Positions 41,820 through 51,000 are shown, numbered from the stretch's first letter. The stretch: DNA of 64,000 bases from Candidatus Undinarchaeales archaeon (GCA_030753015.1 JASMDC010000009.1:37758-101757); one strand, 5' to 3'. Numbers and translations are program-made. Notes: a model not told the origin generated them from the letters alone.

Positions 41820-43304
41820 TCAGCCGTCGCTCTCCATCATCCAGGACAGCACCGGCTTCCGCACGGCAGCGACCTCGTCGAGCCTGGAGGAGGACGTGAG
41901 CGTGGGCGCGGCGTGCACCTTGCCCGGGTCGTCCCGTGCATCGGCGAGCGTCTGGCGCAGTGCGTCGGCCCATCCTTCGAGCGCCTCCTTTGGCTCTGTC
42001 TCGGTGGGCTCGATCATCAGTGCGTTGTGGACGATGAGCGGGAAGTTGATCGTGGGCGCGTGCACCCCGCAGTCCAGCAGCCGCTTGGCGAGGTCGATCG
42101 CGTCGCACCCGAAATCGGCCTTGCTCGGATCGGCGGAGAACACGCACTCGTGCTTGCGCGGCGTCCCCGGAGCGTAAGGCAGGTCGATACCCTCGGTGCC
42201 CTTGAGGATGTGCAGGACGTAGTTGGCGTTGAGCACGGCCATCTCCGACGCGGTCGTGAGGCCGTCCCCGCCCATGGAGAGGATGTAGGCCCATGCCTTG
42301 GCGAGCACGCCTACGTTACCGTGGAACGAGTGCACCTTTCCGATGGACTTCGGGCGGTCGTTGTCGAGCACGTATCGGTCGCCCTCCTTCTCCACAACGG
42401 GCGTGGGCAGGTAGGGGACCAGTCGCTCGACGACGCCTACGGGGCCGGAGCCTGGACCGCCCCCGCCGTGAGGCGTGGCGAATGTCTTGTGGAGGTTGAA
42501 GTGCATAACGTCGAACCCCATATCGCCGGGCCGTGCCTTGCCCATGATGGCGTTGAGGTTGGCACCGTCGTAGTACAGCAGCCCTCCAGCATCATGGACG
42601 ATGGCCACGATCTCCTTGATCTGACGCTCGAACACGCCGATGGTATTGGGGTTGGTGAGCATGAGCCCCGCCGTGCGCTCGTTCACGGCGCTCCGCAGAG
42701 CGTCGAGGTCCACGCACCCATCATCCCCCGAGGGGATCTCGATGACCTTGAACCCCGCCATGGCGGCCGACGCGGGATTGGTGCCATGGGCCGAATCGGG
42801 TACGATCATCTCGTCTCGTTCCTCTCCACGGTCCTCGTGATAGACGCGGATGAGCAGCATGCCAAGGAACTCGCCGTGGGCGCCAGCAGCGGGCTGGAGC
42901 GACACGCGGGCCATCCCGGCCACCTCTGCAAGCCACGTCTCCAGCTGGTGCATCATGGCCAACGTCCCCTGGACCGTCCCCTCGGGCTGGAGGGGGTGGA
43001 GGTTCGCGAGTCTGGGGTCGCTGGCGACGTCCTCGTCGATGCGTGGGTTGTACTTCATGGTGCAGGAGCCCAGGGGGTACATCCCCGAGTCCACGCCGAA
43101 GCACATCTGGGAAAGTCGTGTGTAGTGGCGCACGACCTCGGGCTGGCTCACCTCGGGCAACCGTGGAGGTCGGGTTCGGCGTAGCCCCTCGGGCACCTCG
43201 AACGGTTCGTCGGCGCCATGGGGCACACGAATCCCGCGCCTGCCGGTACCGGAGCGCTCCCTGAGGCTCGGCTCGTCCCACACGGCCTGTCGGTGCCCGC
43301 TCAT
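41820..43304 (-). CDS. gcvPB: Glycine dehydrogenase (decarboxylating) subunit 2
   Basis: 494 residues. With subunit 1 it forms the PLP-dependent P-protein, which decarboxylates glycine and passes the aminomethyl group to lipoyl-GcvH. The PLP lysine is K273 in HFNLHKTFATPHGGGG, with SAHGTNPASAAM near 171-182 and GANLNAIMG near 247. Length is typical of the two-gene form. Its ATG overlaps the stop of gcvPA by four bases. Upstream genes gcvPA and gcvH run in the same direction, so the transcript order is gcvH-gcvPA-gcvPB; gcvT is at 57320. Confidence 0.96.
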   Translation of the reverse strand: MSGHRQAVWDEPSLRERSGTGRRGIRVPHGADEPFEVPEGLRRTRPPRLPEVSQPEVVRHYTRLSQMCFGVDSGMYPLGSCTMKYNPRIDEDVASDPRLANLHPLQPEGTVQGTLAMMHQLETWLAEVAGMARVSLQPAAGAHGEFLGMLLIRVYHEDRGEERDEMIVPDSAHGTNPASAAMAGFKVIEIPSGDDGCVDLDALRSAVNERTAGLMLTNPNTIGVFERQIKEIVAIVHDAGGLLYYDGANLNAIMGKARPGDMGFDVMHFNLHKTFATPHGGGGPGSGPVGVVERLVPYLPTPVVEKEGDRYVLDNDRPKSIGKVHSFHGNVGVLAKAWAYILSMGGDGLTTASEMAVLNANYVLHILKGTEGIDLPYAPGTPRKHECVFSADPSKADFGCDAIDLAKRLLDCGVHAPTINFPLIVHNALMIEPTETEPKEALEGWADALRQTLADARDDPGKVHAAPTLTSSSRLDEVAAVRKPVLSWMMESDG

Positions 43305-44665
43305 CGTCCGCCACCTCCCGAGATGGAGTCGACGAGCAGGTCGATGTCCTCGGTGGTGTGGCGCTCAGTGGCGCACAGGAGGGCGACGTTGTCGAGGCCG
43401 TCCAGGTGGGCCCCGAGGTCGAGCCCGCCCATGATGCCCGCGCTCAGGAGGCGGTGGTTGAGGTCCGTGACAGTGCCGTCCTCGACGCGCACGGTGAGCT
43501 CGTTGAAGTAGGGCGCGTCCAGATGGGGGACGCTGAGTCCGTCCACTTCACCCAGTCGTCGCGCCAGGTAGCGGGCGTTGCGCATGCACGCCTCCCCCGC
43601 CTCCCGCAGTCCCGCTGGGCCCAGGGATGCGAGGGTGATGCCCGCCGCCACGGCTACGAGCGCCTCGTTTGAGCAGATGTTGCTGGTCGCCTTGTCACGG
43701 CGGATGGCCTGCTCGCGCGCCTGGAGCGTGAGCACGTACCCGAGCTTTCCGTCTGACGTCTCTGCGCGGCCAACGAACCTGCCCGGCGCCTGTCTGATGG
43801 TCTTGCGGTCGAAACGGCAGGCGAAGATGCCCAGTCCCGGCCCGCCGAACGATGGAGGTCCTGCCAGGCTGGCACCCTCGCCCACGGCAACGTCCGCGCC
43901 GTAGGCGCCCGGTGCTTCGAGCACGCCCAGGGTCCACGGGTCCACCCCGGCCACGAACTTCGCTCCGGCGTCATGGGCGATCTCGCACAGTCCCTTGACT
44001 CCGGTCTCAAGCACGCCCAGGAAGTTGGGATTCTCGGCGTACACGCAGGCCGTCGTGTCATCGACTACCGCGGTCACTGCATCGGGATCAACACGCCCGT
44101 CCGGTCCCGCGGGGATGTCGACGATACGGCCGCCGGGTCCCCTGAGGAAGTTCTCCAGCACGGAACGGCGCCAGGGCGCGATAGCGCCCGCAAGCACGAT
44201 CGTGTCCCTGCGGGTGAGGCGTATGCACATCAGCGCCGCCTCTCCCATGGCGGTGGCCCAGTCGTACTGGGAGGCGTTGACGCACTCAAGCCCGGTGAGC
44301 TCGGCCATCATGCTCTGGTACTCGTAGAGCGCCTGGAGCATGCCCTGCGAGATCTCGGGCTGGTAGGACGTGTAGGCTGTGAGGAACTCGCCCCGTTGGA
44401 CCAGATGGGCCACGTGCGCGGGCACGTGGTGGTACTGCAACCCCGCGCCAAGGAAGGAGAGCAGCGGCCGGTTCCGGGCTAACACCCGGTCAGCCTCCCG
44501 CGCCACCTCGCTCTCGCTCCGGCCCGGCGGGATGTCCAGGGGCCGGTCCAACCGCACACCGACGGGGATGTCGGCGAAGAGCGCCTCCAAGGTGGTGCCC
44601 ATGGTCGCGAGCATATCGTCCGCTGCGTGGGCGTTCGGGATATAAGGGTGAGGGGCAGCGGCCAC
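43301..44665 (-). CDS. gcvPA: Glycine dehydrogenase (decarboxylating) subunit 1
   Basis: 454 residues, partner of gcvPB in the P-protein heterotetramer. Recognised by the family start PYIPNAHAADDMLATMG, the block YTSYQPEISQGMLQALYEYQSMM (~100), LTGLECVNASQYDWATAMGEA, and RVDPDAVTAVVDDTTACVYAENPNFLGVLE. This subunit lacks the PLP lysine. It begins 12 bases after gcvH and overlaps gcvPB by four bases, so translation is coupled. Confidence 0.96.
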   Translation of the reverse strand: MAAAPHPYIPNAHAADDMLATMGTTLEALFADIPVGVRLDRPLDIPPGRSESEVAREADRVLARNRPLLSFLGAGLQYHHVPAHVAHLVQRGEFLTAYTSYQPEISQGMLQALYEYQSMMAELTGLECVNASQYDWATAMGEAALMCIRLTRRDTIVLAGAIAPWRRSVLENFLRGPGGRIVDIPAGPDGRVDPDAVTAVVDDTTACVYAENPNFLGVLETGVKGLCEIAHDAGAKFVAGVDPWTLGVLEAPGAYGADVAVGEGASLAGPPSFGGPGLGIFACRFDRKTIRQAPGRFVGRAETSDGKLGYVLTLQAREQAIRRDKATSNICSNEALVAVAAGITLASLGPAGLREAGEACMRNARYLARRLGEVDGLSVPHLDAPYFNELTVRVEDGTVTDLNHRLLSAGIMGGLDLGAHLDGLDNVALLCATERHTTEDIDLLVDSISGGGGR

Positions 44666-44677
44666 CTGTGGACCCTC

Positions 44678-45091
44678 CTAGTCCTTCTTGTTCTGTTCGA
44701 TGAACTTCACGTACGCGGTGGCGTTCATCAGACCGGCCTTCTCGGAGGGGTAATCGTCCGCACTGATAATGAACAGCCAGCCCTTGTCGTAGGGCGACTC
44801 GTTGACCACCTGGGGCTCGTCCTCCACAGCGTCGTTGGTCTTGACGATCTCGCCAGAGAGGGGGACGAACACGTCGGTCACTGCCTTCACGGACTCGAGC
44901 TGGAGGACGACATCGCCCTGTTTGAAGGTGCTACCCTCGTCGGGAACGTCGACGAACGCTATGTCGCCCAGCTCCGACTGGGCGAAGTCGGTGATGCCCA
45001 CCATGAACCCCTCGGGGACCTGCTTGAGCCAATCGTGCTCCTTGCTGTAGAGGAGGTCGTCGGGGACCTCGAACCTTCCCAATGCCTTCAT
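44678..45091 (-). CDS. gcvH: Glycine cleavage system H protein
   Basis: 137 residues. The lipoyl carrier of the glycine cleavage system; the lipoylated lysine is K69 in LQLESVKAVTDVFVPLSGE. KEHDWLKQ and GITDFAQSELGDIAFVDVP are family hallmarks. A strong ribosome-binding site (AAGGAGG, eight bases before the ATG) and a TATA box at ~45158-45166 make this the first gene of the gcvH-gcvPA-gcvPB operon. No lipoyl ligase or dihydrolipoyl dehydrogenase is in the window. Confidence 0.97.
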   Translation of the reverse strand: MKALGRFEVPDDLLYSKEHDWLKQVPEGFMVGITDFAQSELGDIAFVDVPDEGSTFKQGDVVLQLESVKAVTDVFVPLSGEIVKTNDAVEDEPQVVNESPYDKGWLFIISADDYPSEKAGLMNATAYVKFIEQNKKD

Positions 45092-45155
45092 GCTCTCTGC
45101 CTCCTTAGTCCCGGACCCGGCGGACCCAGGGGAACAACGCCCACCACCGTGCCGG

Positions 45156-45223
45156 TTAATTTAAACCTTTGGCCGGTCGTGGCATGTGGTCACATTACCC
45201 GTGCCCCACCCGGTTTATTTTTA
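45156..45223. promoter_or_regulatory. Divergent promoters of gcvH and the FAD/Fe-S oxidase
   Basis: Minus strand GGTTTAAATTAA (45156-45167) serves gcvH with a leader of ~40 bases and an AAGGAGG ribosome-binding site. Plus strand TTTATTTTTA (45214-45223) serves the oxidase gene, with GGAGG at 45291-45295 before its ATG. Both messages have leaders, unlike most genes here. No riboswitch fold was recognised in the 45092-45303 interval. Confidence 0.5.
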
Positions 45224-45303
45224 AACGCCGGACCAGTGGCGCCGCCCGGGATGGAGGGTGACCACTATTGACGGGCCCGTCCCGTTGTCAGGAGGGAATG
45301 ACC

Positions 45304-47394
45304 ATGTCAGACGAGCGCGGCGCGTATCGCATTGTAGGCCACCCCATCCTGCCCGCAGAGGAACGAGGTGAGGTGAGGTTCACCTGGCAGGGGCGCCCCT
45401 TGAAGGCCCTGGAGGGCGAGGTCCTCTCGTCAGCCCTCTTCGCCAATGGCGTGAGGACGTTCGGCCACCACCACAAGGACGGTGCCCCCCAGGGTATCTT
45501 CTGCGCCAACGGCCAGTGCTCTCAGTGCATGGTGATCGCAGACGGGCTCCCAGTGAAGTCCTGCATGGTCACGGTAAGTGAGGGGATAGCGGTCGAGCCT
45601 GCTGAGGGGCACCCGGCGCTCCCCGCGGTCGATGCGGTCCCGCCCATGGGCGACATCCCCGTCATAGAGCGTGAGGTGCTCATCATCGGCGGCGGTCCGG
45701 CCGGTCTGGCGGCGGCCATCGAGCTGGGGAAGGTAGGGATGAGCGTACTGCTGGTGGACGACAAGGACCGGCTGGGCGGGAAGCTCGTGCTCCAGACCCA
45801 TAAGTTCTTCGGGAGCATCGATGCCTGCTACGCGGGCATGCGTGGTATCGACATCGCCGCCAAGCTCAAGGAGAAGATGACCAAGCACGGGACCGCCGAG
45901 TGCTGGACCAGCACCACGGCCGTGGGCGTGTTCGCCGACGGGCTGGTGGGCGTGCTGAAAGGTGACGAGTACGTGCTCGTCCGTCCCGAGGTGCTCCTCG
46001 TGGCCACCGGCGCCCGGGAGCGGTCGCTGGTATTCAAGGGCAACACCCTCCCCGGCGTGTACGGTGCCGGCGCGTTCCAAACGCTCGTGAACCGCGACCT
46101 GGTGCGCGCTGCTGGTCGTGTGTTCATCGTCGGTGGTGGGAACGTGGGCCTCATCGCCGGCTACCACGCGCTCCAGGCGGGCATCGAGGTGGCGGGTCTG
46201 TGCGAGGCTTTGCCCGAGTGCGGGGGGTACAAGGTCCACCGGGACAAGCTCGAGCGTCTGGGGGTCCCCATCCATACCTCGCACACCGTGGTGAGCGCCA
46301 ATGGGACGGACTCCGTGGAGTCAGTGACCATCGCCCAGGTCGGTAAGGACTGGCAGCCCGTCCCCGGAACGGAGCGGACGTTCGCCTGCGACACCCTGCT
46401 GGTCGCTGTGGGCCTGGACCCGGTGGACGAGTTCATCACCAAGGCATGTGCGTGCGGGATCACCGTGTATGCAGCGGGCGATGCCGACGAGGTCGCCGAA
46501 GCCTCGGCCGCCATATTCTCGGGCCGCATCACCGGCATCGAGATAGCCCGGGCCCAGGGCGAGGACGTCGAGGAGGTGCCCGCCGACTGGATCGTCACCC
46601 GCGACGTGCTCAAGTCCAAGCCTGGTCAGGTGCACCCGCGGCAGGCGCTGGGGATGGAGAGGGGCGTATACCCCGTGTTCCACTGCCACCAGGAGATCCC
46701 CTGCAATCCTTGTACCTCCGTATGCCCCCAGGAGGCCATCCTGATCGGCGAAGACATTCGCGGCATTCCCCGGTACATCGGCGGGGAGCTGGGCAAGGAC
46801 TGCCTCGGCTGCGGCAAGTGCATTGCCATCTGTCCGGGACTGGCGGTCACCCTGGTCGACCACCGCAAGTACCCCGACACCCCCGTGGTGACGCTGGCGC
46901 ACGAGTTCCAAGCGGACTCCATAGAGGTGGGCGACACTGTGATCGCCGTGGGGGCAGACAACGAGGACCTCGGTGAGGCCGATGTCGTGGACGTGCGCGC
47001 AGGCCGGGTGTGGAACCGTACACTCCTGGTCCAGGTGAAGGTCGACAAGGCCATAGCTGCGGACATCGTGGGGGTCCGCATCCAGCATCCCGGCGTCACC
47101 CAGGCCATGGACAAGCCCGTGGTACGGATCGAGGACGACGTCATCGTGTGCCGGTGCGAGCGGATCACCGCTGGTGAGGTGCGGAGGCTCGTCCGTGACG
47201 GCGCCCGGGATATGAACGCGATAAAAGCGGTCAACCGGGCCGGGATGGGCGCCTGCGGCGGTAAGACCTGCTCGGCCCTCATCAAGCGCATCTTCCGCGA
47301 GGAGGGCGTAGACCTCGGGGACGTGGTCCCCGGCGTGGACCGGCCCCTGTTCGTTGAGGTGCCCCTGGGCGCCTTCTGCGGAGGTGAGAAGTGA
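45304..47394 (+). CDS. FAD/Fe-S amino-acid oxidase, electron-transfer subunit (HcnAB/SoxA/PDH-alpha-like fusion)
   Basis: 696 residues from ATG 45304. The N-terminal ~95 residues are a 2Fe-2S ferredoxin-like domain (C67, C72, C75, C87: CANGQCSQC...C). Residues ~120-440 are a pyridine-nucleotide-disulfide-oxidoreductase fold binding FAD (IIGGGPAGLAAAIELG, 127-142) and probably NAD(P) (FIVGGGNVGLIAG). A 4Fe-4S pair follows (CHQEIPCNPCTSVCP; CLGCGKCIAICP). The last ~100 residues are a BFD-like 2Fe-2S domain (CRCERIT ... GACGGKTC). In bacteria these parts are separate subunits of HCN synthase, hydroxyproline dehydrogenase or sarcosine oxidase; in Thermococcales, of proline dehydrogenase. The next gene overlaps by one base and encodes the catalytic flavoprotein. 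Substrate undetermined. Confidence 0.85.
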   Translation: MSDERGAYRIVGHPILPAEERGEVRFTWQGRPLKALEGEVLSSALFANGVRTFGHHHKDGAPQGIFCANGQCSQCMVIADGLPVKSCMVTVSEGIAVEPAEGHPALPAVDAVPPMGDIPVIEREVLIIGGGPAGLAAAIELGKVGMSVLLVDDKDRLGGKLVLQTHKFFGSIDACYAGMRGIDIAAKLKEKMTKHGTAECWTSTTAVGVFADGLVGVLKGDEYVLVRPEVLLVATGARERSLVFKGNTLPGVYGAGAFQTLVNRDLVRAAGRVFIVGGGNVGLIAGYHALQAGIEVAGLCEALPECGGYKVHRDKLERLGVPIHTSHTVVSANGTDSVESVTIAQVGKDWQPVPGTERTFACDTLLVAVGLDPVDEFITKACACGITVYAAGDADEVAEASAAIFSGRITGIEIARAQGEDVEEVPADWIVTRDVLKSKPGQVHPRQALGMERGVYPVFHCHQEIPCNPCTSVCPQEAILIGEDIRGIPRYIGGELGKDCLGCGKCIAICPGLAVTLVDHRKYPDTPVVTLAHEFQADSIEVGDTVIAVGADNEDLGEADVVDVRAGRVWNRTLLVQVKVDKAIAADIVGVRIQHPGVTQAMDKPVVRIEDDVIVCRCERITAGEVRRLVRDGARDMNAIKAVNRAGMGACGGKTCSALIKRIFREEGVDLGDVVPGVDRPLFVEVPLGAFCGGEK

Positions 47395-48548
47395 TGGCCG
47401 ACAGGTACGACGTCATCGTCATCGGCGCGGGGAGCATCGGCGCCCCCGCGGCCATGGAGCTGGCGGACGCCGGGCTCTCTACCCTGGTCATCGACCTAGC
47501 CGCCAGCGTGGGCCAGGGCGCCAACAAGGCCGCCATCGGCGGCGTACGCGCCACACACTCCGAGAAGGGCAAGATCGCAGTATGTCAACGCAGCCTGGAT
47601 ATCCTCTCCACCTGGAAGGAGAAGCACGGCCACAACATAGAGTGGCGGCAGGGCGGGTACTCATTCGTGGCGTACCGCGAGAAGGAGGAGATGTCGCTCA
47701 AGGAGCTTTTGAAGGTTCAGCGGGCCTTTGGATTGGACATCGACTGGAAGGACCGTGACGACCTGCTCGAGCGCATACCGTCGCTCAACAGGGAAGGCCT
47801 CATGGGTGGGACCTTCTCTCCCGGGGACGGGAGCATTTCCCCGCTGCTCGCGGTGCACGCGTTCTACGACCGGGCCCGGGAACTGGGGGCGATGTTCCAG
47901 TTCCGGGAAAAGGTCACGGGCATCGATGTCGAGGACGGCGCAGTGAGGGCCGTGACGACAGACAAGGGCACATACCAGACAGACTGCGTCGTGAACGCGG
48001 CCGGCGCCGCAGCAGCGGAGGTGGCGAAGCTCGCCGGTGTCGATGTGTCCGTCCGACCGGACTGCCACGAGGCGGGCATTACCGAGCCCGTGAGGCGGTT
48101 CATGGAGCCCATGGTAGTGGACATCCGGCCCGGACCGGGCTCGGCGAACTTCTATTTCTACCAGCACGGGACGGGGCAGGTGATCTTCTGCATCACGCCC
48201 AGACCCAGCATCTGGGGCGACGACAGGCGGGCGACGTCGGCGTTCCTGCCCATGGTCGCCAAGCGCATGGTGGACGTGATGCCGCTTCTGGCGAACCTGA
48301 AGGTGCGCCGTACCTGGCGCGGGCTCTATCCCATGACCCCGGACGGCCTGCCCATCGTGGGGTGCGCAGAAGACCTGGAGGGCTACGTGAACGCTGTGGG
48401 GATGTGCGGCCAGGGGCTCATGCTAGGGCCCGGACTGGCGACGTTCATGCCCGGGCTGGTGAAGGGCGACCTCTCTTGCGAGGACCGCGAGCTGCTCGCG
48501 GGCTGGCACCCCTGCCGGGACTTCTCCTGCGAGGAGAAGCTGAAGTAG
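47394..48548 (+). CDS. FAD-dependent amino-acid oxidase catalytic subunit (DAO family)
   Basis: 384 residues from ATG 47394, overlapping the preceding TGA; the GTG one codon earlier is an alternative. A D-amino-acid-oxidase-fold flavoprotein: the FAD loop is VIVIGAGSIGAPAAMELADAG (residues 7-27) and the C-terminal FAD strand is YPMTPDGLPIVG...GYVNAVGMCGQGLMLGPGLA. GANKAAIGGVRATHSEKGKI is typical of the sarcosine oxidase beta, proline dehydrogenase beta and HcnC group. With the upstream fusion it makes a two-protein complex that passes electrons from an amine or imino acid through FAD and Fe-S centres. Its location opposite the glycine cleavage operon favours a substrate such as sarcosine, glycine or proline. 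Confidence 0.86.
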   Translation: MADRYDVIVIGAGSIGAPAAMELADAGLSTLVIDLAASVGQGANKAAIGGVRATHSEKGKIAVCQRSLDILSTWKEKHGHNIEWRQGGYSFVAYREKEEMSLKELLKVQRAFGLDIDWKDRDDLLERIPSLNREGLMGGTFSPGDGSISPLLAVHAFYDRARELGAMFQFREKVTGIDVEDGAVRAVTTDKGTYQTDCVVNAAGAAAAEVAKLAGVDVSVRPDCHEAGITEPVRRFMEPMVVDIRPGPGSANFYFYQHGTGQVIFCITPRPSIWGDDRRATSAFLPMVAKRMVDVMPLLANLKVRRTWRGLYPMTPDGLPIVGCAEDLEGYVNAVGMCGQGLMLGPGLATFMPGLVKGDLSCEDRELLAGWHPCRDFSCEEKLK

Positions 48549-48551
48549 GGA

Positions 48552-48695
48552 CTACTTGCCGCTTTTACCGCCCATCGCCCATGCCAGTACGATGAGCAGG
48601 ACCACGATGACGCCCAGGGTCCGCGGATCCAGGAACCAGTCGACAGGCTCCTTGGGCTCGCACACGTAGTTGAGCACGTCACACTTGTCGGTCAT
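48552..48695 (-). CDS. Single-pass small membrane protein (47 aa)
   Basis: ATG 48695 to TAG 48552, 47 residues. The first 20 are polar with two cysteines (KCDVLNYVCEPKEP), then one helix (LGVIVVLLIVLAWAMG) and a basic GKSGK end, so an N-out/C-in single-pass protein is predicted. A TATA-like box (ATTTATT, minus strand of ~48768-48776) lies upstream. It is convergent with the oxidase gene, with three bases between. Small size makes coding status less certain, but amino-acid composition is convincing. Confidence 0.6.
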   Translation of the reverse strand: MTDKCDVLNYVCEPKEPVDWFLDPRTLGVIVVLLIVLAWAMGGKSGK

Positions 48696-48797
48696 CGGAC
48701 AGTCAAGGGGCCCTGCAAAGCACTCTCTTGCAACAAGCGTTTCTCTCAGAAGGAACGGGCCCGAGGATGGAATAAATCGGTATCTATGAGGGGGTGG

Positions 48798-49652
48798 TCA
48801 CGCGTCACCGTTGATGGCCTGTTCGAACACACCCTTCAGACCGTCCTTCTCTAAGGTGCGGGAGAAGTCCCAGTAGCCAGCGGTGTACTCGCGCTTGGCG
48901 TGGACGTGGAGGGTGCTCATGCGTTCCTTGTACAGGTCCTGCATCTCTTTAGTGCCCTGCTCGGCGAGCACCTGCTCCTCCATCACCAGGGCGAAGCCCT
49001 CCTTGAGGCGTGTGTCCGGCTGGAGCGTGAACATGGGATCGCCTATCGTAAAGGGCCATGGAGCTTCGCGGATGCCGTTGTGCAGGTGGTGCATGGCCTC
49101 GTGGACCATGATTGTCTGGAGCTGGGCCGAACGTGTGTAGCCTTCGTACGCCGTGCCCTCGAGAACATCCTCGTTAGTGGGGAGCGTGCCATAGTCGCCC
49201 ACCTTGTCCTCCACCGTCATCCGCAGCGGGGCGGAGTCGAAGCATCCGTTGTAGCGATCGGTCGTGGGCACCACCCTCAGTATGTCCACGGTGAGGTCGT
49301 CAAGGTGCTGGAGGTACTGTGGTGCGTGGTCGGCGAGGTAAGAACGTACGCGCCCCATGGCCTCCTCGAAGTTGCGCTCAACGAGCTTTCGGTCCGCGGA
49401 CAGGTAAGTTGACCGATGGACGATCTCGTCCTTGTCCCCCATGACCTTGTAAACACCGGGGAGCTTGCGGTCCAGAACGCCAAGGGTCTCGAGGGTGTCG
49501 CGCTCCTGTCCATCGGGGAGCGGCCCCACATGGTAGCCGTGCAAGGTGCGCTCGCTCGCCTTCTGGTAGATGGACAGGCCTTTCTCGCCGACAGTCTCAA
49601 GGAGAGCTCCCTCAAGGTCCATATCGGCAGGATCGGCGTACACGTTAGGCAC
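48798..49652 (-). CDS. Putative zinc metallopeptidase (HEAMH gluzincin-like)
   Basis: 284 residues from GTG 49652, ~30 bases from TATA box TTTATTAA (minus strand of ~49680-49687). The zinc motif HEAMH occupies residues 184-188, and a downstream Glu in LKEGFALVMEEQVL (E218) is in the position of the third gluzincin ligand. No signal peptide. No named family recognised. A palindromic operator candidate lies just upstream, after the stop of the next peptidase gene. It is the last of three clustered HExxH peptidase genes. Confidence 0.7.
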   Translation of the reverse strand: MPNVYADPADMDLEGALLETVGEKGLSIYQKASERTLHGYHVGPLPDGQERDTLETLGVLDRKLPGVYKVMGDKDEIVHRSTYLSADRKLVERNFEEAMGRVRSYLADHAPQYLQHLDDLTVDILRVVPTTDRYNGCFDSAPLRMTVEDKVGDYGTLPTNEDVLEGTAYEGYTRSAQLQTIMVHEAMHHLHNGIREAPWPFTIGDPMFTLQPDTRLKEGFALVMEEQVLAEQGTKEMQDLYKERMSTLHVHAKREYTAGYWDFSRTLEKDGLKGVFEQAINGDA

Positions 49653-49698
49653 CTCGCGGGGCAGATGACCCCTCGCTGGTTAATAAAGGTTCCCTTTT

Positions 49699-49721
49699 GT
49701 TACTACTTTATAGGGGTAAAC
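49699..49721. promoter_or_regulatory. Weaker copy of the palindromic operator upstream of a peptidase gene
   Basis: GTTAC-TACTTTATAGGGG-TAAAC. Followed on the minus strand by AACAAAAGGGAACC and TTTATTAA, nearly identical to the block before the D-aminoacylase TATA box (AACAAAAAGGGAAGG then TTTATATA). The palindrome has one extra base and a mismatch compared with 9662-9683. Confidence 0.45.
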
Positions 49722-49725
49722 GGGC

Positions 49726-51000
49726 TCACTCGACAGGGTCCATCCGGTCCTCCAGGGCATAGATACCCCGTACCATCTCCAGGCAGTCGAAGGCGTCGAA
49801 CCGCTGCTTCATGCGGTCCACAGCTTCATCGGTAAGTGTGTAGCTCGCCGGGAGCAGGAACTCGATGATGTTCACAGCGTCCTCGAACCTGCGGTCCCGA
49901 TGATAGCGACTCTCCCGCTCCACATGCTCACGCAGATGCTCGATCATCTCCTCCCTGGCACCGTCCTCGCCCAGCTCCTTTACCCGGTGCTGCCAGTACT
50001 CGTTGTGGCCGTCCTCGAAGAAGTCGTCCTTGCGGATGAGCTCGGCAGCCGTCTCGATGAGCTCGGTCTTGGAGTAGTATTTCTGGGTGGCCGCCCTTTC
50101 CGGAGTGAGAGTGCTCCCCTCCCACAGCCGGGCGTACTCGGTACGGAGCTCCTCGTAGAACGCCTTGTACTGGGGACGAGCGCGCTCGAAGATGGGACGG
50201 AAGGCGTTGAAGAACACACAGGACGAGCCGGGGATGTGATCGGAGGCCTTCTCGACGAACTCCGTGAGCTTGGCCGGATCTCGGACTATGTCGGTGGCGG
50301 AGAAGCCGAACTCGGTAGCGAACGCGTCGTCATGCTCCTCGTAGCTCTCCCTTATCTTGGGGAGGGTGTGATGGTAGAACCATGAGTCGAGCACCGGATC
50401 GTCCCGGGCGAGGACGTTGAGGGCGTGGTAGCCGAGGACCTGGCCTGGGATTTCGGTACGGAAGGCGTTGAGGAAGCGATTTGTGTTGTCGGTGAGCGCA
50501 TCACCGGTATCGGTGTCCAGCTTGTACTCCTGCTTGTCGAGCAGAGCATCATCGGCCCAGTGAGCGTACTCGTGGGCCAGCACCCACGCATTCTCCGCAA
50601 TTTTGTTGGAGGGGGCGATGAACACCGTGGACTTTCCAGTGAAGTCGTGGACGATGCGATTGGCGGCGTGGATGTAGTGCCGGGAGAGACTGTTCTCGGG
50701 CGCGAGGTCGTCGCCGTCGTTGATGAGGGTGGACTCGTGGCAGTACAGCCCCTTCCAGTGACCGTAGTTGGTCACGTAGGCGTGGGGGGCCTCGACATCA
50801 GGGGCATTGAACATGTCCATGTACACGTCGACCACGGCATCGCAGTACGCAGTGATGACGGGCTGATCCTCGGGGGTGAGCTCGACGGCCTTGTACGCGA
50901 ACTCCCGACCATGGATCTCCCCGAGTTCGTTCCAGGTGGCCCACAGGGCCTTGGTCTCAGCGATGATCCCTTCGCCGTCGAAGGAGTAGTCCGTCTCCAC
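49726..51000 (-). CDS. Putative zinc metallopeptidase (HEYAH motif)
   Basis: 424 residues from GTG 51000, ~27 bases from TATA box TTTAATAA (minus strand of ~51025-51032) preceded by GGGGGAACC. The zinc motif HEYAH is at residues 143-147 (AWVLAHEYAHWADD) in a helix. The rest is helical and acidic (RTEYARLWEGSTL..., HRVKELGEDGAREEM). No signal peptide. No family recognised; the third zinc ligand cannot be assigned with confidence. It is divergent from the M2-like peptidase and upstream of the HEAMH peptidase, so the three may serve one peptide-degradation role. Confidence 0.65.
   Translation of the reverse strand: METDYSFDGEGIIAETKALWATWNELGEIHGREFAYKAVELTPEDQPVITAYCDAVVDVYMDMFNAPDVEAPHAYVTNYGHWKGLYCHESTLINDGDDLAPENSLSRHYIHAANRIVHDFTGKSTVFIAPSNKIAENAWVLAHEYAHWADDALLDKQEYKLDTDTGDALTDNTNRFLNAFRTEIPGQVLGYHALNVLARDDPVLDSWFYHHTLPKIRESYEEHDDAFATEFGFSATDIVRDPAKLTEFVEKASDHIPGSSCVFFNAFRPIFERARPQYKAFYEELRTEYARLWEGSTLTPERAATQKYYSKTELIETAAELIRKDDFFEDGHNEYWQHRVKELGEDGAREEMIEHLREHVERESRYHRDRRFEDAVNIIEFLLPASYTLTDEAVDRMKQRFDAFDCLEMVRGIYALEDRMDPVE

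Noticed and set aside
41628..43184. Plus-strand open frame of 518 codons
   Set aside because: Antisense of gcvPB and the HVO_0476-type gene.
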